This document shows, piece after piece, positions 18,001 through 25,286 of a DNA stretch of 49,484 nucleotides. Position numbers and translations under genes: made by a program. Under the pieces are notes generated by a model. The model made no database searches, had not been told where the DNA came from, and was given only the letters and a program-made list of their open reading frames with translations. This DNA comes from Bacteroidales bacterium. GTDB lineage: Bacteria > Bacteroidota > Bacteroidia > Bacteroidales > FEN-979. Position 1 is the first letter of the stretch. Every line of letters starts with the position of its first letter. Location: assembly GCA_014860625.1 (NCBI GenBank), contig JACZJJ010000153.1, forward strand, positions 1 to 49,484, written 5' to 3'.

Positions 18001-18378
18001 CTCCTGGGTTGAGTATCCGAGTGATTTCTTTTCACGGGGAATACCCAGAGCGGTAATAACTACTTCATCCATAACCAGCACATCTGGTTCAAACACGATG
18101 TTGATGACATCTGATTTGCCCAGTTCAATCTCTTGCGACTTCATGCCTACATAAGAGAAAACCAGTGTGTTGTACTCGCTAGGAACAGAAATAGTGAACT
18201 TCCCGTCCAAATCAGAAGTAGTACCAATCGTGGTGCCTTTTACAACAACGGTCACACCCGGAATGGAGCTACCATCATCAGCAGAGGTAACCGTACCGGT
18301 TATGACACGCGTCTGCGCAAAAGCTCCTTGCAATCCTACAAATAGTAGTAGTACAAAGATCATAGTAAATTTTCTCAT
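15040..18378 (-). CDS. susC: SusC/RagA-family TonB-linked outer membrane transporter
   Basis: 1112 aa. A signal peptide (GLQGAFAQ) precedes a carboxypeptidase-regulatory-like domain (about 24-105: ITGTVTSADDGSSIPGVTV). A TonB-box-like stretch (DEVVITALGI) follows, then the plug with the SusC signature LRGAKSLTGDNQALFVVDGVP and INVLKGAAATALYGSRAANGVI. The remainder is the long barrel ending in LNLKFTF. It is the energised pore of the SusCD pair, importing ligands captured by the downstream SusD. About 220 bp upstream is non-coding, but no TAnnTTTG promoter was found there on this strand. Confidence 0.96.
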   Translation of the reverse strand: MRKFTMIFVLLLFVGLQGAFAQTRVITGTVTSADDGSSIPGVTVVVKGTTIGTTSDLDGKFTISVPSEYNTLVFSYVGMKSQEIELGKSDVINIVFEPDVLVMDEVVITALGIPREKKSLGYSTQEVQGDQVSMVKQDNFVNSLAGQVAGLNITTTTNLGGSTNVLLRGAKSLTGDNQALFVVDGVPVNNDVTNTRAQEQAGTGYDFGNAASDINPENIASINVLKGAAATALYGSRAANGVIMITTKKGKAATSMAKKGAGVTFSTSASIGFVDRSTFIRYQKDYGAGYGQYYYGPGDYWYERYINADNTITVDPGPGGVLTQWVVTSEDASYGAPFDGQLVYQWDAVDPESPNYLKATPYVNTPNDPVTFFEKPLTFVNTLSIENAFKGGTYRLSYTNYTQNGLMPNSKLEKNNVMLSASWNVNDRLTVQGYGNYSINTAKGRNSTGYNDNIMGSMRQWWQTNVDIQQQKDMYDLTGRNVTWNYSDPSDAVPIYWDNPYWTRYENFETDRRNRFIGHVAATYKVAEWLNIFGRVSVDMYSELQEERRAVGSVPGTFGIGTGPDGSLGRSDQGSGYLRRDIKFSEYNYDVMANFNKNLSKSLNLKAILGMNIRQTKYDRLISATSGGLSVPELYSLQNSAGPLPLSKELASIIRVYGIYASVSFGFKNYLYLDGTIRRDQSSTLPKDNNSYYYPSIAGNFVFSNVIPNAKWLSFGKIRLNYAQVGNSPDFDQLTNNYLVLSPFNGLTTAMPTTQKNPELVPERTKSIEGGIEMYFLGKRLGFDLALYKTNTINQILPLPVSTATGYNIKIINAGDIRNSGVEFVLHATPVKTKNFKWDVTLNWSKNYNKVLSLLDGVDNLQLGRFQGGVTINAMVGQPYGTIYGTDFVYNNDGEKIVDSTNGRYLRTSTSDNIIGNVNPDWQGGLLNSLTYKNWSFSFLIDFQKGGDIFSLDMYYGLATGLYEETSYTNDLGNPVRNPLTYNPDGTYAADCGGFINEGVNQDGSVNTTRIAASNYGSFGYARNPNAAFVYDASYVKLRHIALSYTIPAKVLKNTFITGITLTAVASNVWIIFKNMPHADPESGLGAGNLQGYSTGSLPTTRDFSLNLKFTF

Positions 18379-18597
18379 AACTGTTGATTTTGGTTAATAA
18401 ATGGTTTGATAATCAGCGATTTAAAAATATAGAATATTGTAAGGTTTCTGACCTAACCTTGCAATATGAAATATATTGGGTTTAATTTTACAGTTTTAGC
18501 ATGAATCCAATGCAATGATAATAATTAAATCGGTTGAAAAAAAAATTTTTCGATGAAAAAAAATGATATAAACAAATATTTTTAATGCCTGCAATAG

Positions 18598-19047
18598 TTA
18601 TTTGTCAATTATGTGTGTGGCCCTCATATTTCGGTAGAAAACCCCGAAAAGAACAACAAGTAATGCATATACGGCTGTAGTAAGCCAGGAGATTTCCGGG
18701 CGGATAAGATGAAACAGGGTGATCAGGATCGTAGGAACCGAGAAGAGGTAGTAGCCGATATAGCGTCCTTTCCAAAGAAGAAGGATCCCGGCGAAAGCAA
18801 CGCCATGAAGTAAAAACAATCCAAGGAACAACAAAGATACCTCTGCCGTTGACCAGCTTCCGTCGGGGATGTACTGATTGATGACTTCCGTTATCCATCC
18901 TGAATAAAAGAGAGCCAGTAGAAAGACAGAGGCCATGATGCCGTAATAGATCCATGAAAATATACACAGCACCGACAGGAGAAGAGGACGTCTCCACTCT
19001 TTATCATCCATTCTGTTTTGAATATTGGAGTTACTGGTTGATGTCAT
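18598..19047 (-). CDS. four-helix small integral membrane protein, unknown
   Basis: 149 aa with four hydrophobic segments at about 21-48, 67-92, 97-112 and 117-137, and a charged N-terminus (RMDDKEWRRPLLLSVLCIFSW). No catalytic motif is visible and I do not recognise a named family. It begins 3 bp after the stop of the next gene upstream, which encodes a protein of similar length and layout. Both carry an R..LL(S/T)VLCI motif just before the first helix and a W(K/Q)xRxIG(Y/F) motif between helices, so they look like diverged tandem duplicates. Confidence 0.7.
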   Translation of the reverse strand: MTSTSNSNIQNRMDDKEWRRPLLLSVLCIFSWIYYGIMASVFLLALFYSGWITEVINQYIPDGSWSTAEVSLLFLGLFLLHGVAFAGILLLWKGRYIGYYLFSVPTILITLFHLIRPEISWLTTAVYALLVVLFGVFYRNMRATHIIDK

Positions 19048-19050
19048 CTG

Positions 19051-19494
19051 TCAGTGCATCTGTTTTAACTGTGTGCTGTAGAGCAGGATAAAAAGTCCGG
19101 AAAACAGCACTTCGATAACCGGAGGTCCTGAAAGATCCATAAAGTACATCTGTGCGATCAGAAGCAGGATCAGCGCAATGGTGTAGATGTGAAAGCCGAT
19201 TTTCCTCTGCTGCCACATAACCAGGGCACCTGCCAGCGAGCCTGCGTATAAAAGACCCGATACCAGAAAATACCCTGCACTGGCATTCAACAACATTTCA
19301 ATCCCGGGAAGGTTGAAATGCTCATAGACCGGTTCCATAATAATGAGAAAGGTATCGTAAAAGGCTGCAATGATGAGGCTTGAAAAGGCATTCATACCAC
19401 TGCCAACGAAGGTCAGGATACACAAAACAGTCAATAACTGAGACCGTTTCGGTTCAGTAGTAACTTCAGGAAGCAGCGGCTGGTCGTCCATCAA
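19051..19494 (-). CDS. four-helix small integral membrane protein, paralogue of its neighbour
   Basis: 147 aa. The N-terminal cytosolic-like tail (MMDDQPLLPEVTTEPKRSQ) leads into LLTVLCILTFVGSGMNAFSSL and three further hydrophobic helices with WQQRKIGFHIY between helices two or three and the rest. The shared layout with the following 149-aa gene (LL(T/S)VLCI; aromatic-K/R-IG turn) suggests a duplicated pair. The start at 19494 gives a full first helix. A promoter-like TATCTTTG box lies about 110 bp upstream. Function is unknown. Confidence 0.7.
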   Translation of the reverse strand: MMDDQPLLPEVTTEPKRSQLLTVLCILTFVGSGMNAFSSLIIAAFYDTFLIIMEPVYEHFNLPGIEMLLNASAGYFLVSGLLYAGSLAGALVMWQQRKIGFHIYTIALILLLIAQMYFMDLSGPPVIEVLFSGLFILLYSTQLKQMH

Positions 19495-19521
19495 GTTAAG
19501 GTAGTTTACGAGAAATTGGAT

Positions 19522-19584
19522 TTATCGCCCGAATATTGCAAGTCCGAGCGCAATCCAGGGATAAGCTTCAGTTGTTATTTCCAT
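19522..19584 (-). CDS. possible 20-aa leader or micro-ORF
   Basis: ATG at 19584 gives a 20-residue peptide with a hydrophobic core (AYPWIALGLAIF) ending GR. It lies between a promoter-like box (19606-19640) and the pair of membrane genes, and ends 28 bp before the 147-aa gene. It may be a membrane micropeptide, a leader, or chance. No homology or ribosome-binding evidence is available. Confidence 0.25.
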   Translation of the reverse strand: MEITTEAYPWIALGLAIFGR

Positions 19585-19605
19585 GATTTGTCATTTAAAA
19601 ACTAC

Positions 19606-19640
19606 CAAAGATAGTATTCTAATTCTGAATAAAAATTCAA
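19606..19640 (-). promoter_or_regulatory. candidate promoter for the small membrane protein pair
   Basis: Minus-strand TATCTTTG (19613-19606) is an exact TAnnTTTG box. The nearest TTG (19640-19638) is 24 bp upstream, one base beyond the usual range. It would transcribe the 20-aa ORF and both membrane genes. Confidence 0.4.
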
Positions 19641-19674
19641 AATTCAAAATATCCAGTGATCCAGTGATCCAGGA
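19632..19674. repeat. short tandem arrays (AAAATTC x2-3 and GTGATCCA x2)
   Basis: Heptamers AAAATTC AAAATTC AAAAT are followed directly by octamer units of ATCCAGTG. The octamer is the same as in the array at 24750-24795. The array ends at the last codons of the ammonia-lyase gene. Confidence 0.7.
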
Positions 19675-21198
19675 TTATCCCAGGCTTCCCACGAGTGTCT
19701 CTACCTCCTCCAGGATCTCGCACGACTTCACCAACTCTTTCATTTTGTTGTGGTCGGGGTATAAGGGGCGGTCGATGTCGAGAAACGCCACATGACGCCT
19801 CACTACCTCTTTGGCTTTGGCTGTTCCTGCCCCGAAGTTGTATTCCCTGAAATCGAGCGCCTGTGCGGCAGCCATGATCTCGATCCCAAGGATGCCGTAT
19901 GCATTGTCGAGGATCTGGAAGTTTTTCAGTGCCGTGTTCATCCCCATCGAGACAAAGTCCTCCTGATCGGCTGCTGCCGGAATCGACTGGATGCAAGCGG
20001 GAGCAGAGAGGATCCGCTGCTCAACGATCTGCATGTCGGCGGTATACTGGCTTAACATCAAACCGCTGAACATGCCGGCCCCTTTTGTAAGAAATGCCGG
20101 AAGGCCCACGCTTAACGCCGGGTTATTCAGCCGGTTCATCCTGCGTTCCGACATCACGCTCACCATGGTAACCACGTATCCAGCCATATCCATCGGGACA
20201 GATACAGGGGATCCCTGGAAGTTGGCTCCCGAAAGTTGAAGGTCCTCTTCGGGAAAGAAGACAGGGTTGTCGCCCACCCCGTTCAGTTCAATCTCCACCT
20301 GCGACCGGGCATATGCCAGGGCATCGTGGGCGGCACCGATCACCTGAGGAGTGGAACGCATGGAATAGGCATCCTGCACTTTGCACCTGATGGTTCCTTC
20401 GTAGAGATCGCCCCCTTTGACACATTTCAGGATAGCAGCAGCACTGCGGATAGCTCCTTTGAATCCACGCACCTCATGCAGTCTCGGGTTGTAGGGTCTC
20501 ATGTTGGCTTTCATGGCTTCCAGCGACATCGAAGCGGCAATCTCGGCCTGTTTCAGCCACCGGTTGGTATCATAAATAAAGATCGCGCTCATGGCAGTCA
20601 GCACATTCGATCCGTTGATCGTAGCCAGTCCGTCGCGGGCTTTCAGTCCGGGAACAGGAATCCCGGCACGCTCGAGAGCCTCTTTGCCTGTCAGGTATTC
20701 TCCCTTGTAGTAAGCGTTTCCTTCGCCCATCATCAGAAGGGCGATCTGAGACATCGGGGCCAGGTCGCCGCAGGCACCCACCGATCCTTTCTGGCAAACA
20801 AACGGAGTGACCCCCTTGTTCAGCATCTCGACAAGGGTTTGGGTAATCTCAAGGCGAACACCTGAGTTGCCATGGGCATGCACGTTGATGCGGCCCAGCA
20901 TGGCTCCGCGTACCCACTCCAGGGGCATCGCTTCGCCAATACCGGCGGCATGATTGTAAATCAGGTACTTCTGGAAATCTTTCACCTGGTCATCGGTGAG
21001 GACCATTTCAGAAAATTCACCGATCCCGGTATTCACGCCGTACATGATCTCTCCGGCGAGGATTTTATTTTCAAGCATCTGGCGGCATCTGTTGATCCGC
21101 TCAATGGCTTCAGGGTGTAATTCTACCTTTTGGTTGTGGCGGGCCACGTTTACCACATCTTCAATGGTGAGGCCGGCGCCTTTTATAATTAATGTCAT
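19675..21198 (-). CDS. hutH: histidine/aromatic amino acid ammonia-lyase (MIO family) with ACG in place of ASG
   Basis: 507 aa, the usual length of HutH. Members eliminate ammonia from histidine (to urocanate) or from Tyr/Phe using a methylidene-imidazolone (MIO) formed from an Ala-Ser-Gly triad. Recognised motifs are MYGVNTGIGEFSE (catalytic Tyr), LIYNHAAGIG (the HAL-type His), LATINGSN (Asn) and QDAYSMRSTPQV. QEDFVSMG carries the Glu of the HAL group but Phe where classical HAL has His. The MIO triad reads GSVGACGDLAPM (codon TGC near 20772), so Cys replaces Ser. Cys can in principle give the same dehydroalanine. No other hut gene is nearby; hisS lies upstream. Substrate could be His or another amino acid. 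Confidence 0.85.
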   Translation of the reverse strand: MTLIIKGAGLTIEDVVNVARHNQKVELHPEAIERINRCRQMLENKILAGEIMYGVNTGIGEFSEMVLTDDQVKDFQKYLIYNHAAGIGEAMPLEWVRGAMLGRINVHAHGNSGVRLEITQTLVEMLNKGVTPFVCQKGSVGACGDLAPMSQIALLMMGEGNAYYKGEYLTGKEALERAGIPVPGLKARDGLATINGSNVLTAMSAIFIYDTNRWLKQAEIAASMSLEAMKANMRPYNPRLHEVRGFKGAIRSAAAILKCVKGGDLYEGTIRCKVQDAYSMRSTPQVIGAAHDALAYARSQVEIELNGVGDNPVFFPEEDLQLSGANFQGSPVSVPMDMAGYVVTMVSVMSERRMNRLNNPALSVGLPAFLTKGAGMFSGLMLSQYTADMQIVEQRILSAPACIQSIPAAADQEDFVSMGMNTALKNFQILDNAYGILGIEIMAAAQALDFREYNFGAGTAKAKEVVRRHVAFLDIDRPLYPDHNKMKELVKSCEILEEVETLVGSLG

Positions 21199-21236
21199 GT
21201 TGTTTGTGATTTTAGATTTTAGTCATTGAAAAGTAT

Positions 21237-21280
<44 letters not shown>

Positions 21281-21285
21281 TCGCA

Positions 21286-21348
21286 CTACTCTGCGCCGAT
21301 CACCATTGAGCGGGCATTCATGATGGATGTGAGGAAATTTCGTTTCAT
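21286..21348 (-). CDS. possible 20-aa micro-ORF overlapping the hisS stop
   Basis: An ATG overlaps the hisS stop codon (ATGA at 21348-21345), the classic arrangement of translationally coupled genes. It encodes [20 protein letters not shown] and then a stop, after which the TAGGCAG array begins. It may be a real micropeptide, the surviving start of a gene truncated by repeat growth, or chance. No family recognised. Confidence 0.3.
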   Translation of the reverse strand: MKRNFLTSIMNARSMVIGAE

Positions 21349-22802
21349 TGGATGTATTCGGTTATGCGGGAGGCAGAAACCGATTGCTGCTCCCCGGTTT
21401 TCATGTTTTTCAATGTGATCATGCCCGATTCGATCTCCTCTTTGCCAGCAAGGGCGACATAGGGAATCTGCTTGCGGTTGGCATAATCGAGCTGCTTTTT
21501 AAGTTTTACTGGCTCGGGATAAATCTCTGCCGGGATGCCGGCTTTTCTTGCCTTCATCAAGAGCTGCATCGAGAAGCGTTCCTCCTCCTCCCCAAAGTTC
21601 ACCAGGAGCAGTTGGGTTGTCGACAGAATGGCATCCGGGAAGAGATCCTGGCTCAACAACACATCGTAAATCCGGTCGGCGCCAAAAGAGATCCCTACGC
21701 CTGACAGTCCTGGTAGTCCGAAGATGCCCGTCAGATCATCATACCTGCCTCCGCCGCACAAACTGCCCATGGGCACATCCCTGGCCATCACTTCAATGAT
21801 GGTGCCGGTATAGTAACTGAGTCCACGGGCCAGCCGTACATCAAACTCAAATTTATTTCTAACATCAAGACTTTTCAGGTATTTCAGCACATGACAAAGT
21901 TCATCCAGTCCTTTTTTGCCGGTATCAGAAGAGTTAAACAGCTCTTCCAGGAAGGCTTTCTTCTCCTTGATCTTCCCATCGAGGGTGAGAATAGGCTGTA
22001 GTTTCGTAATCGCATCATCTGTAAGCCCGCGCTGTGTTAACTCTTCGATAACTTTTTCCACACCGATCTTATCGATCTTGTCCATGGCAATCGTAATATC
22101 CGTGAGTTTATCAGCTGCACCGATCGCTTCTGAGATGCCATAAAGAATTTTGCGGTTGTTGATCCGGATGGTGACCGGAAGGTCCAGCCGGGTAAAGATT
22201 TCATCGACAATCTGTATCTGCTCAATCTCATACAGCAGCGAATCGCTTCCGATCACATCCACATCGCACTGGAAAAATTCACGGTATCGCCCTTTCTGGG
22301 GCCGGTCGGCACGCCAAACAGGCTGTATCTGGAACCTCTTGAAAGGAAAATTCAGGTTATGCTGGTGCTGTACCACGAACCGTGCCAGTGGGACTGTAAG
22401 ATCGTAACGGAGACCTTTTTCCGAGATATGCTGAGTAAATGCCGACAGATCCCTGATGCCGGATTCTGCCAACTGCCCACTGCCAACTGCCCACTCTGAG
22501 CCCTGCGCCCTGTGCTCTGAGCCCTGCGTCCTGTGCTCTGAGCCCTGCGCCCTGAGCCCTGAGCCTTTAACTCCCTTCAGATAGTCTCCCGAATTAAGGA
22601 TACGAAAGAGCAGTTTGTCGCCCTCTTCACCATATTTGCCCATGAGGGTGGAGAGGTTCTCCATGGCCGGGGTTTCGATGGGTTGGTAACCATGCAGGAT
22701 AAAAACCGCCCGTATGGTGTCAAAAATATAGTTTCTGCGGGCCATCTCAACCGGCGTGAAATCGCGGGTGCCCTTGGGAATCGATGGTTTTTGTGCAGCC
22801 AT
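21345..22802 (-). CDS. hisS: histidyl-tRNA synthetase with repeat-encoded insertion
   Basis: 485 aa from ATG 22802 ([17 protein letters not shown]); the frame continues to 22847, but the promoter at 22818-22847 argues for the later start. Class II motifs are present: motif 1 region [13 protein letters not shown], motif 2 [26 protein letters not shown], the His-A motif [15 protein letters not shown] and motif 3 [11 protein letters not shown]-terminal anticodon-binding domain begins about residue 390. It charges tRNA-His. Between [15 protein letters not shown] and [13 protein letters not shown] lies an extra stretch of about 35 residues (GSEHRAQ-type heptapeptides plus AVGSGQLA) translated from tandem DNA repeats at 22466-22565, where other Bacteroidota enzymes have a short linker. 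All core motifs are intact, so the protein is probably functional. Confidence 0.95.
   Translation of the reverse strand: MAAQKPSIPKGTRDFTPVEMARRNYIFDTIRAVFILHGYQPIETPAMENLSTLMGKYGEEGDKLLFRILNSGDYLKGVKGSGLRAQGSEHRTQGSEHRAQGSEWAVGSGQLAESGIRDLSAFTQHISEKGLRYDLTVPLARFVVQHQHNLNFPFKRFQIQPVWRADRPQKGRYREFFQCDVDVIGSDSLLYEIEQIQIVDEIFTRLDLPVTIRINNRKILYGISEAIGAADKLTDITIAMDKIDKIGVEKVIEELTQRGLTDDAITKLQPILTLDGKIKEKKAFLEELFNSSDTGKKGLDELCHVLKYLKSLDVRNKFEFDVRLARGLSYYTGTIIEVMARDVPMGSLCGGGRYDDLTGIFGLPGLSGVGISFGADRIYDVLLSQDLFPDAILSTTQLLLVNFGEEEERFSMQLLMKARKAGIPAEIYPEPVKLKKQLDYANRKQIPYVALAGKEEIESGMITLKNMKTGEQQSVSASRITEYIQ
22466..22565. repeat. tandem repeats inside hisS: CTGCCMA heptamer x4 and a 21-nt unit x3
   Basis: Plus-strand CTGCCAA/CTGCCCA alternates four times at 22466-22493. 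Three 21-nt units (each 3 x 7 nt) follow at 22494-22514, 22515-22535 and 22536-22556, then a partial copy. The 21-nt unit encodes a 7-residue repeat on the minus strand. The heptamer is the one found in the glycosyltransferase at 28945-29000. Confidence 0.95.
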
Positions 22803-22817
22803 GAAATCAATTTGAAG

Positions 22818-22847
22818 CAAAGATAATGATTCAGGGTCAAAGTGCAA
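22818..22847 (-). promoter_or_regulatory. promoter for hisS
   Basis: Minus-strand TTG (22847-22845), 19 bp spacer, TATCTTTG (22825-22818). This places initiation about 10 bases before ATG 22802 and supports that start. Confidence 0.6.
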
Positions 22848-22918
22848 GGGTCAAAGGTCGAAGTGATTTTCGATTGATTCGATTTTCGAATTACGAATTT
22901 CTTTGATGCAGGCAGTCA

Positions 22919-22952
22919 TGTCAAATTATTTGACATAGGTTGATTTATGTCA
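22919..22952. promoter_or_regulatory. operator-like nested palindromes within the promoter at 22929-22960
   Basis: Two inverted repeats abut or overlap: TGTCAAAT-t-ATTTGACA (22919-22935, perfect 8-1-8) and TGACATA-8 nt-TATGTCA (22931-22952, perfect 7-8-7). The first covers the -33 TTTG; the second fills the spacer up to the -7 box. The shared half-site TGTCA/TGACA suggests a dimeric repressor or activator site. No regulator gene is adjacent. Confidence 0.65.
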
Positions 22953-22960
22953 TATCTTTG
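22929..22960 (+). promoter_or_regulatory. promoter of the barrel/HExxH gene
   Basis: TTTG (22929-22932), 20 bp spacer, TATCTTTG (22953-22960): exact Bacteroidota promoter elements. Transcription should start near 22967, about 20 bases before the ATG at 22988. Confidence 0.75.
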
Positions 22961-22987
22961 CTGGACAACATGTTAAATGATTGATAT

Positions 22988-24709
22988 ATGATGGTTTTAT
23001 CAAATTTTATCAAAACTTTCAGGCCATTGAAACTGGTTGTCGTGTTTATTGTTGTTGTTACAACCGGATCAAGAGTTGACGCTCAATCGTATCAGGAGAA
23101 TGGGAAATTTATCCTTGGAGCGGGAGCTGGATACAATTTTTCTTTGGCCGGAGGAAATCAGGGGACCAATATTTCTAACGGAGTCCTCTCAGGAATTTAC
23201 GGCTCGTGGGGAGAGGGCTTCACAGGAAACATTGAGGTTGGAGTGAAAACCTGCAGGAATCTATACTCCATGCTTTCATTGACCTATCTGAATGGAAAGA
23301 ATTTAGAAAGCACTTTATTTACCAGCAACACTGTCCAACGTTTCAGCCAGGAATTTAGGAGTCACCTGCGTGTCCCGATCGTCATTTCTTTGGGAGCCAG
23401 GTATTACATCGATCTCGACTGCCTGTCATCCTATCCTACTCAAAACGCCCTTGCCAGCAGGTTTGTTCCCTATCTGGGTATGGGGGTTGGGGTGGCTCTT
23501 GCGGGCCGGATGAACAGCACCCTTTCAATAGAGGATATCACCAATAATGTTGTCTATACCCTGGAGAACAAATCAACCACCACGTTTCATCCTGCTCCCG
23601 TTGTATATGGGGAAGTTGGTGTGAACTATAAAATATCGAACAGGATATCCGTAGTTGCCGGTGTCAGGTTCAGCGCACTTTCGCTGATGAATTCCAAACA
23701 GAAGATCAATTCCTATATTGAAGATGGTATTGAGAAAGTACCTGGAATGACCACAGCCGACCTTGAAACAGAGTTTGTCAGGGAGTGGGACATCCAGGAA
23801 ATCCAAAACCCGGATAAACCATCAAAGTTCCTGGCTGAACGATATCCTGCTTCAGGAATTGCAATAACCTGCGGGATCCTTTTTGATATTGGACAGGGTG
23901 GGAGGACACCGCAGATGAATCCTACAAATGTGAGACTAAATAATGCTGGGAAAATAGACAGGAGGACGTATCGTTCATTGGAGGTACCAGCTATTGATCC
24001 AGTTAAAATTAAGCTGGCATCACAAGGGGCGGCCTGTACAAATTGTCCAGAGATTGATATCATATATAGATCAAACAATGATTCCGTCAATTTTCCCGGG
24101 AACAGAATCATATTAACTGATGATGGCCCTTGGGGCAAAGCAGAGATGGATTCAATAACGTTTCCTGATACCCTGATTCTTTGCGAGCCTTGCCCGGGAA
24201 GCGGAACGCAGTGCTGCTGTCGTTTAGCGATGCTCACCGTATGCATTAATTTTAGTATGACGATTGACACTGTTGCAATCAATGAGGGAGTTTGGCTGAA
24301 TACCAGGGGCAAGCCCGGAAAATTCGGCAGAACTGAAATAGGGCTAAAATGTCCAAGCCCGAACCCGGGCGATTGGAAACAAGTGGATCTAAGAAGTGTG
24401 GTGGTACATGAGCGTCAACATTTTAATGACCTTAAGATATATGTTGACAATGAGATTAAGAAAGTTTTACTTTCTAACAAAGAATTCCATATGTATTCAT
24501 GTATGTGTTCGGAAGATAACGATTCAATTTGCAAAGAGAAAATAAAAAAATACCTTCCTGCATTGTTGGCAATACTAAATAAAAAAGCTCAGGAGAAAGT
24601 GGCTGAAATTGCAAAACTTGAAAAAAAGAAATATGGAGACGGGCTCCTGGAAAAGAGAGCAAGAGCAGTACAGGCCGAAGAATTAAACACCAGAGGACAA
24701 AAGAACTAA
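22988..24709 (+). CDS. secreted/outer-membrane beta-barrel-like protein with C-terminal HExxH motif
   Basis: 573 aa; ATGs at 22988 and 22991 are both usable. A signal peptide (LVVVFIVVVTTGSRVDAQ) is followed by about 280 residues with alternating hydrophobic/aromatic pattern and glycine turns (KFILGAGAGYNFSLAGGN, YLGMGVGVALAG, VVYGEVGVNYKISNRIS), as in 8-10-strand outer-membrane barrels. A distinct C-terminal part of about 250 residues is cysteine-rich (ACTNCPE, CEPCPGSGTQCCC) and contains VVVHERQHFNDL near residue 475, a zinc-protease-like HExxH. It ends in a K/E-rich helix. Base composition is more AT-rich than neighbouring genes toward the 3' end. I do not recognise the C-terminal family; peptidase activity is a guess from the motif. 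Confidence 0.7.
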   Translation: MMVLSNFIKTFRPLKLVVVFIVVVTTGSRVDAQSYQENGKFILGAGAGYNFSLAGGNQGTNISNGVLSGIYGSWGEGFTGNIEVGVKTCRNLYSMLSLTYLNGKNLESTLFTSNTVQRFSQEFRSHLRVPIVISLGARYYIDLDCLSSYPTQNALASRFVPYLGMGVGVALAGRMNSTLSIEDITNNVVYTLENKSTTTFHPAPVVYGEVGVNYKISNRISVVAGVRFSALSLMNSKQKINSYIEDGIEKVPGMTTADLETEFVREWDIQEIQNPDKPSKFLAERYPASGIAITCGILFDIGQGGRTPQMNPTNVRLNNAGKIDRRTYRSLEVPAIDPVKIKLASQGAACTNCPEIDIIYRSNNDSVNFPGNRIILTDDGPWGKAEMDSITFPDTLILCEPCPGSGTQCCCRLAMLTVCINFSMTIDTVAINEGVWLNTRGKPGKFGRTEIGLKCPSPNPGDWKQVDLRSVVVHERQHFNDLKIYVDNEIKKVLLSNKEFHMYSCMCSEDNDSICKEKIKKYLPALLAILNKKAQEKVAEIAKLEKKKYGDGLLEKRARAVQAEELNTRGQKN

Positions 24710-24729
24710 TTCCACCTCGCCACAGAAAC

Positions 24730-24797
24730 AGTTGGCAGTTCTCAGTTGGCAGTGATCCAGTGATCCAGTAATCCGGTGATCCGGTAATCCAGCATCC
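24730..24797. repeat. mixed 7/8-nt tandem array (CAGTTGG... and GTGATCCA)
   Basis: Two blocks related to the AACTGCC heptamer (CAGTTGGCAGT) are followed by five 8-nt units of the form GTRATCCR. The gap between the HExxH gene and the wbuC-like gene contains nothing else recognisable. Confidence 0.85.
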
Positions 24798-24806
24798 CCA
24801 CGGTGC

Positions 24807-25286
24807 TTACGGCAGCGGAATCCCTAACCGGTTCAGTATTCCCTGAATATACTCCTTCGTTGCAGGATCCCCCTCCTTCGGTGCCCATGAGGCGAAGTTC
24901 TTGTCGTCGATCGGACTGTAGGGTCCGTCCTTGATCTCATAAACCATCGTTCCGGGCTCCAGGGCGAAGATGGAGTGGAAGATTCGTTCGGGGATCTCAG
25001 CGCCAAAGCTCCCTTCCAAGGGGGCAATGATCGTGTGGTCGGTAATATTACCTGCAGTATCAAACTCTACAACCAGCAGTCTCCCTTGCAGAACGGTAAA
25101 TACCTCACGCTTGTCAGGATCCTCGTGCTTGTGAGGCTGGATATAGCTATAAGGTTCAATGGCATTCAATAGCCGCTGCAGCGTATCGTCGTAAGTTTTG
25201 TGGAAATTGTAATTTTTCCGGCCGCGGGGAGACTCCCTGGCGAGCTGACTGACACTGTTGAGAAGAGGTTGATCTATTTTGATCAT
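24807..25286 (-). CDS. WbuC-family cupin metalloprotein
   Basis: 159 aa. The pattern RKNYNFHKTYDDTLQRLLNAIEPYSYIQPHKHEDPDKREVFTVL... is that of the WbuC-type cupins found near O-antigen and exopolysaccharide genes. The metal ligands of the cupin barrel are visible as PHKHEDPDKRE (His, His, Glu) and IFHSIFAL (His). Its catalytic role is not established. The ATG shares one base with the stop of ettA (TAATG), so it is probably translated after ettA. Two glycosyltransferases lie further upstream on the same strand, consistent with an envelope-sugar context. Confidence 0.85.
   Translation of the reverse strand: MIKIDQPLLNSVSQLARESPRGRKNYNFHKTYDDTLQRLLNAIEPYSYIQPHKHEDPDKREVFTVLQGRLLVVEFDTAGNITDHTIIAPLEGSFGAEIPERIFHSIFALEPGTMVYEIKDGPYSPIDDKNFASWAPKEGDPATKEYIQGILNRLGIPLP

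Noticed and set aside
22466-22565. Frameshift or pseudogene in hisS
   Set aside because: The frame stays open through the repeats and all class II motifs on both sides are intact.
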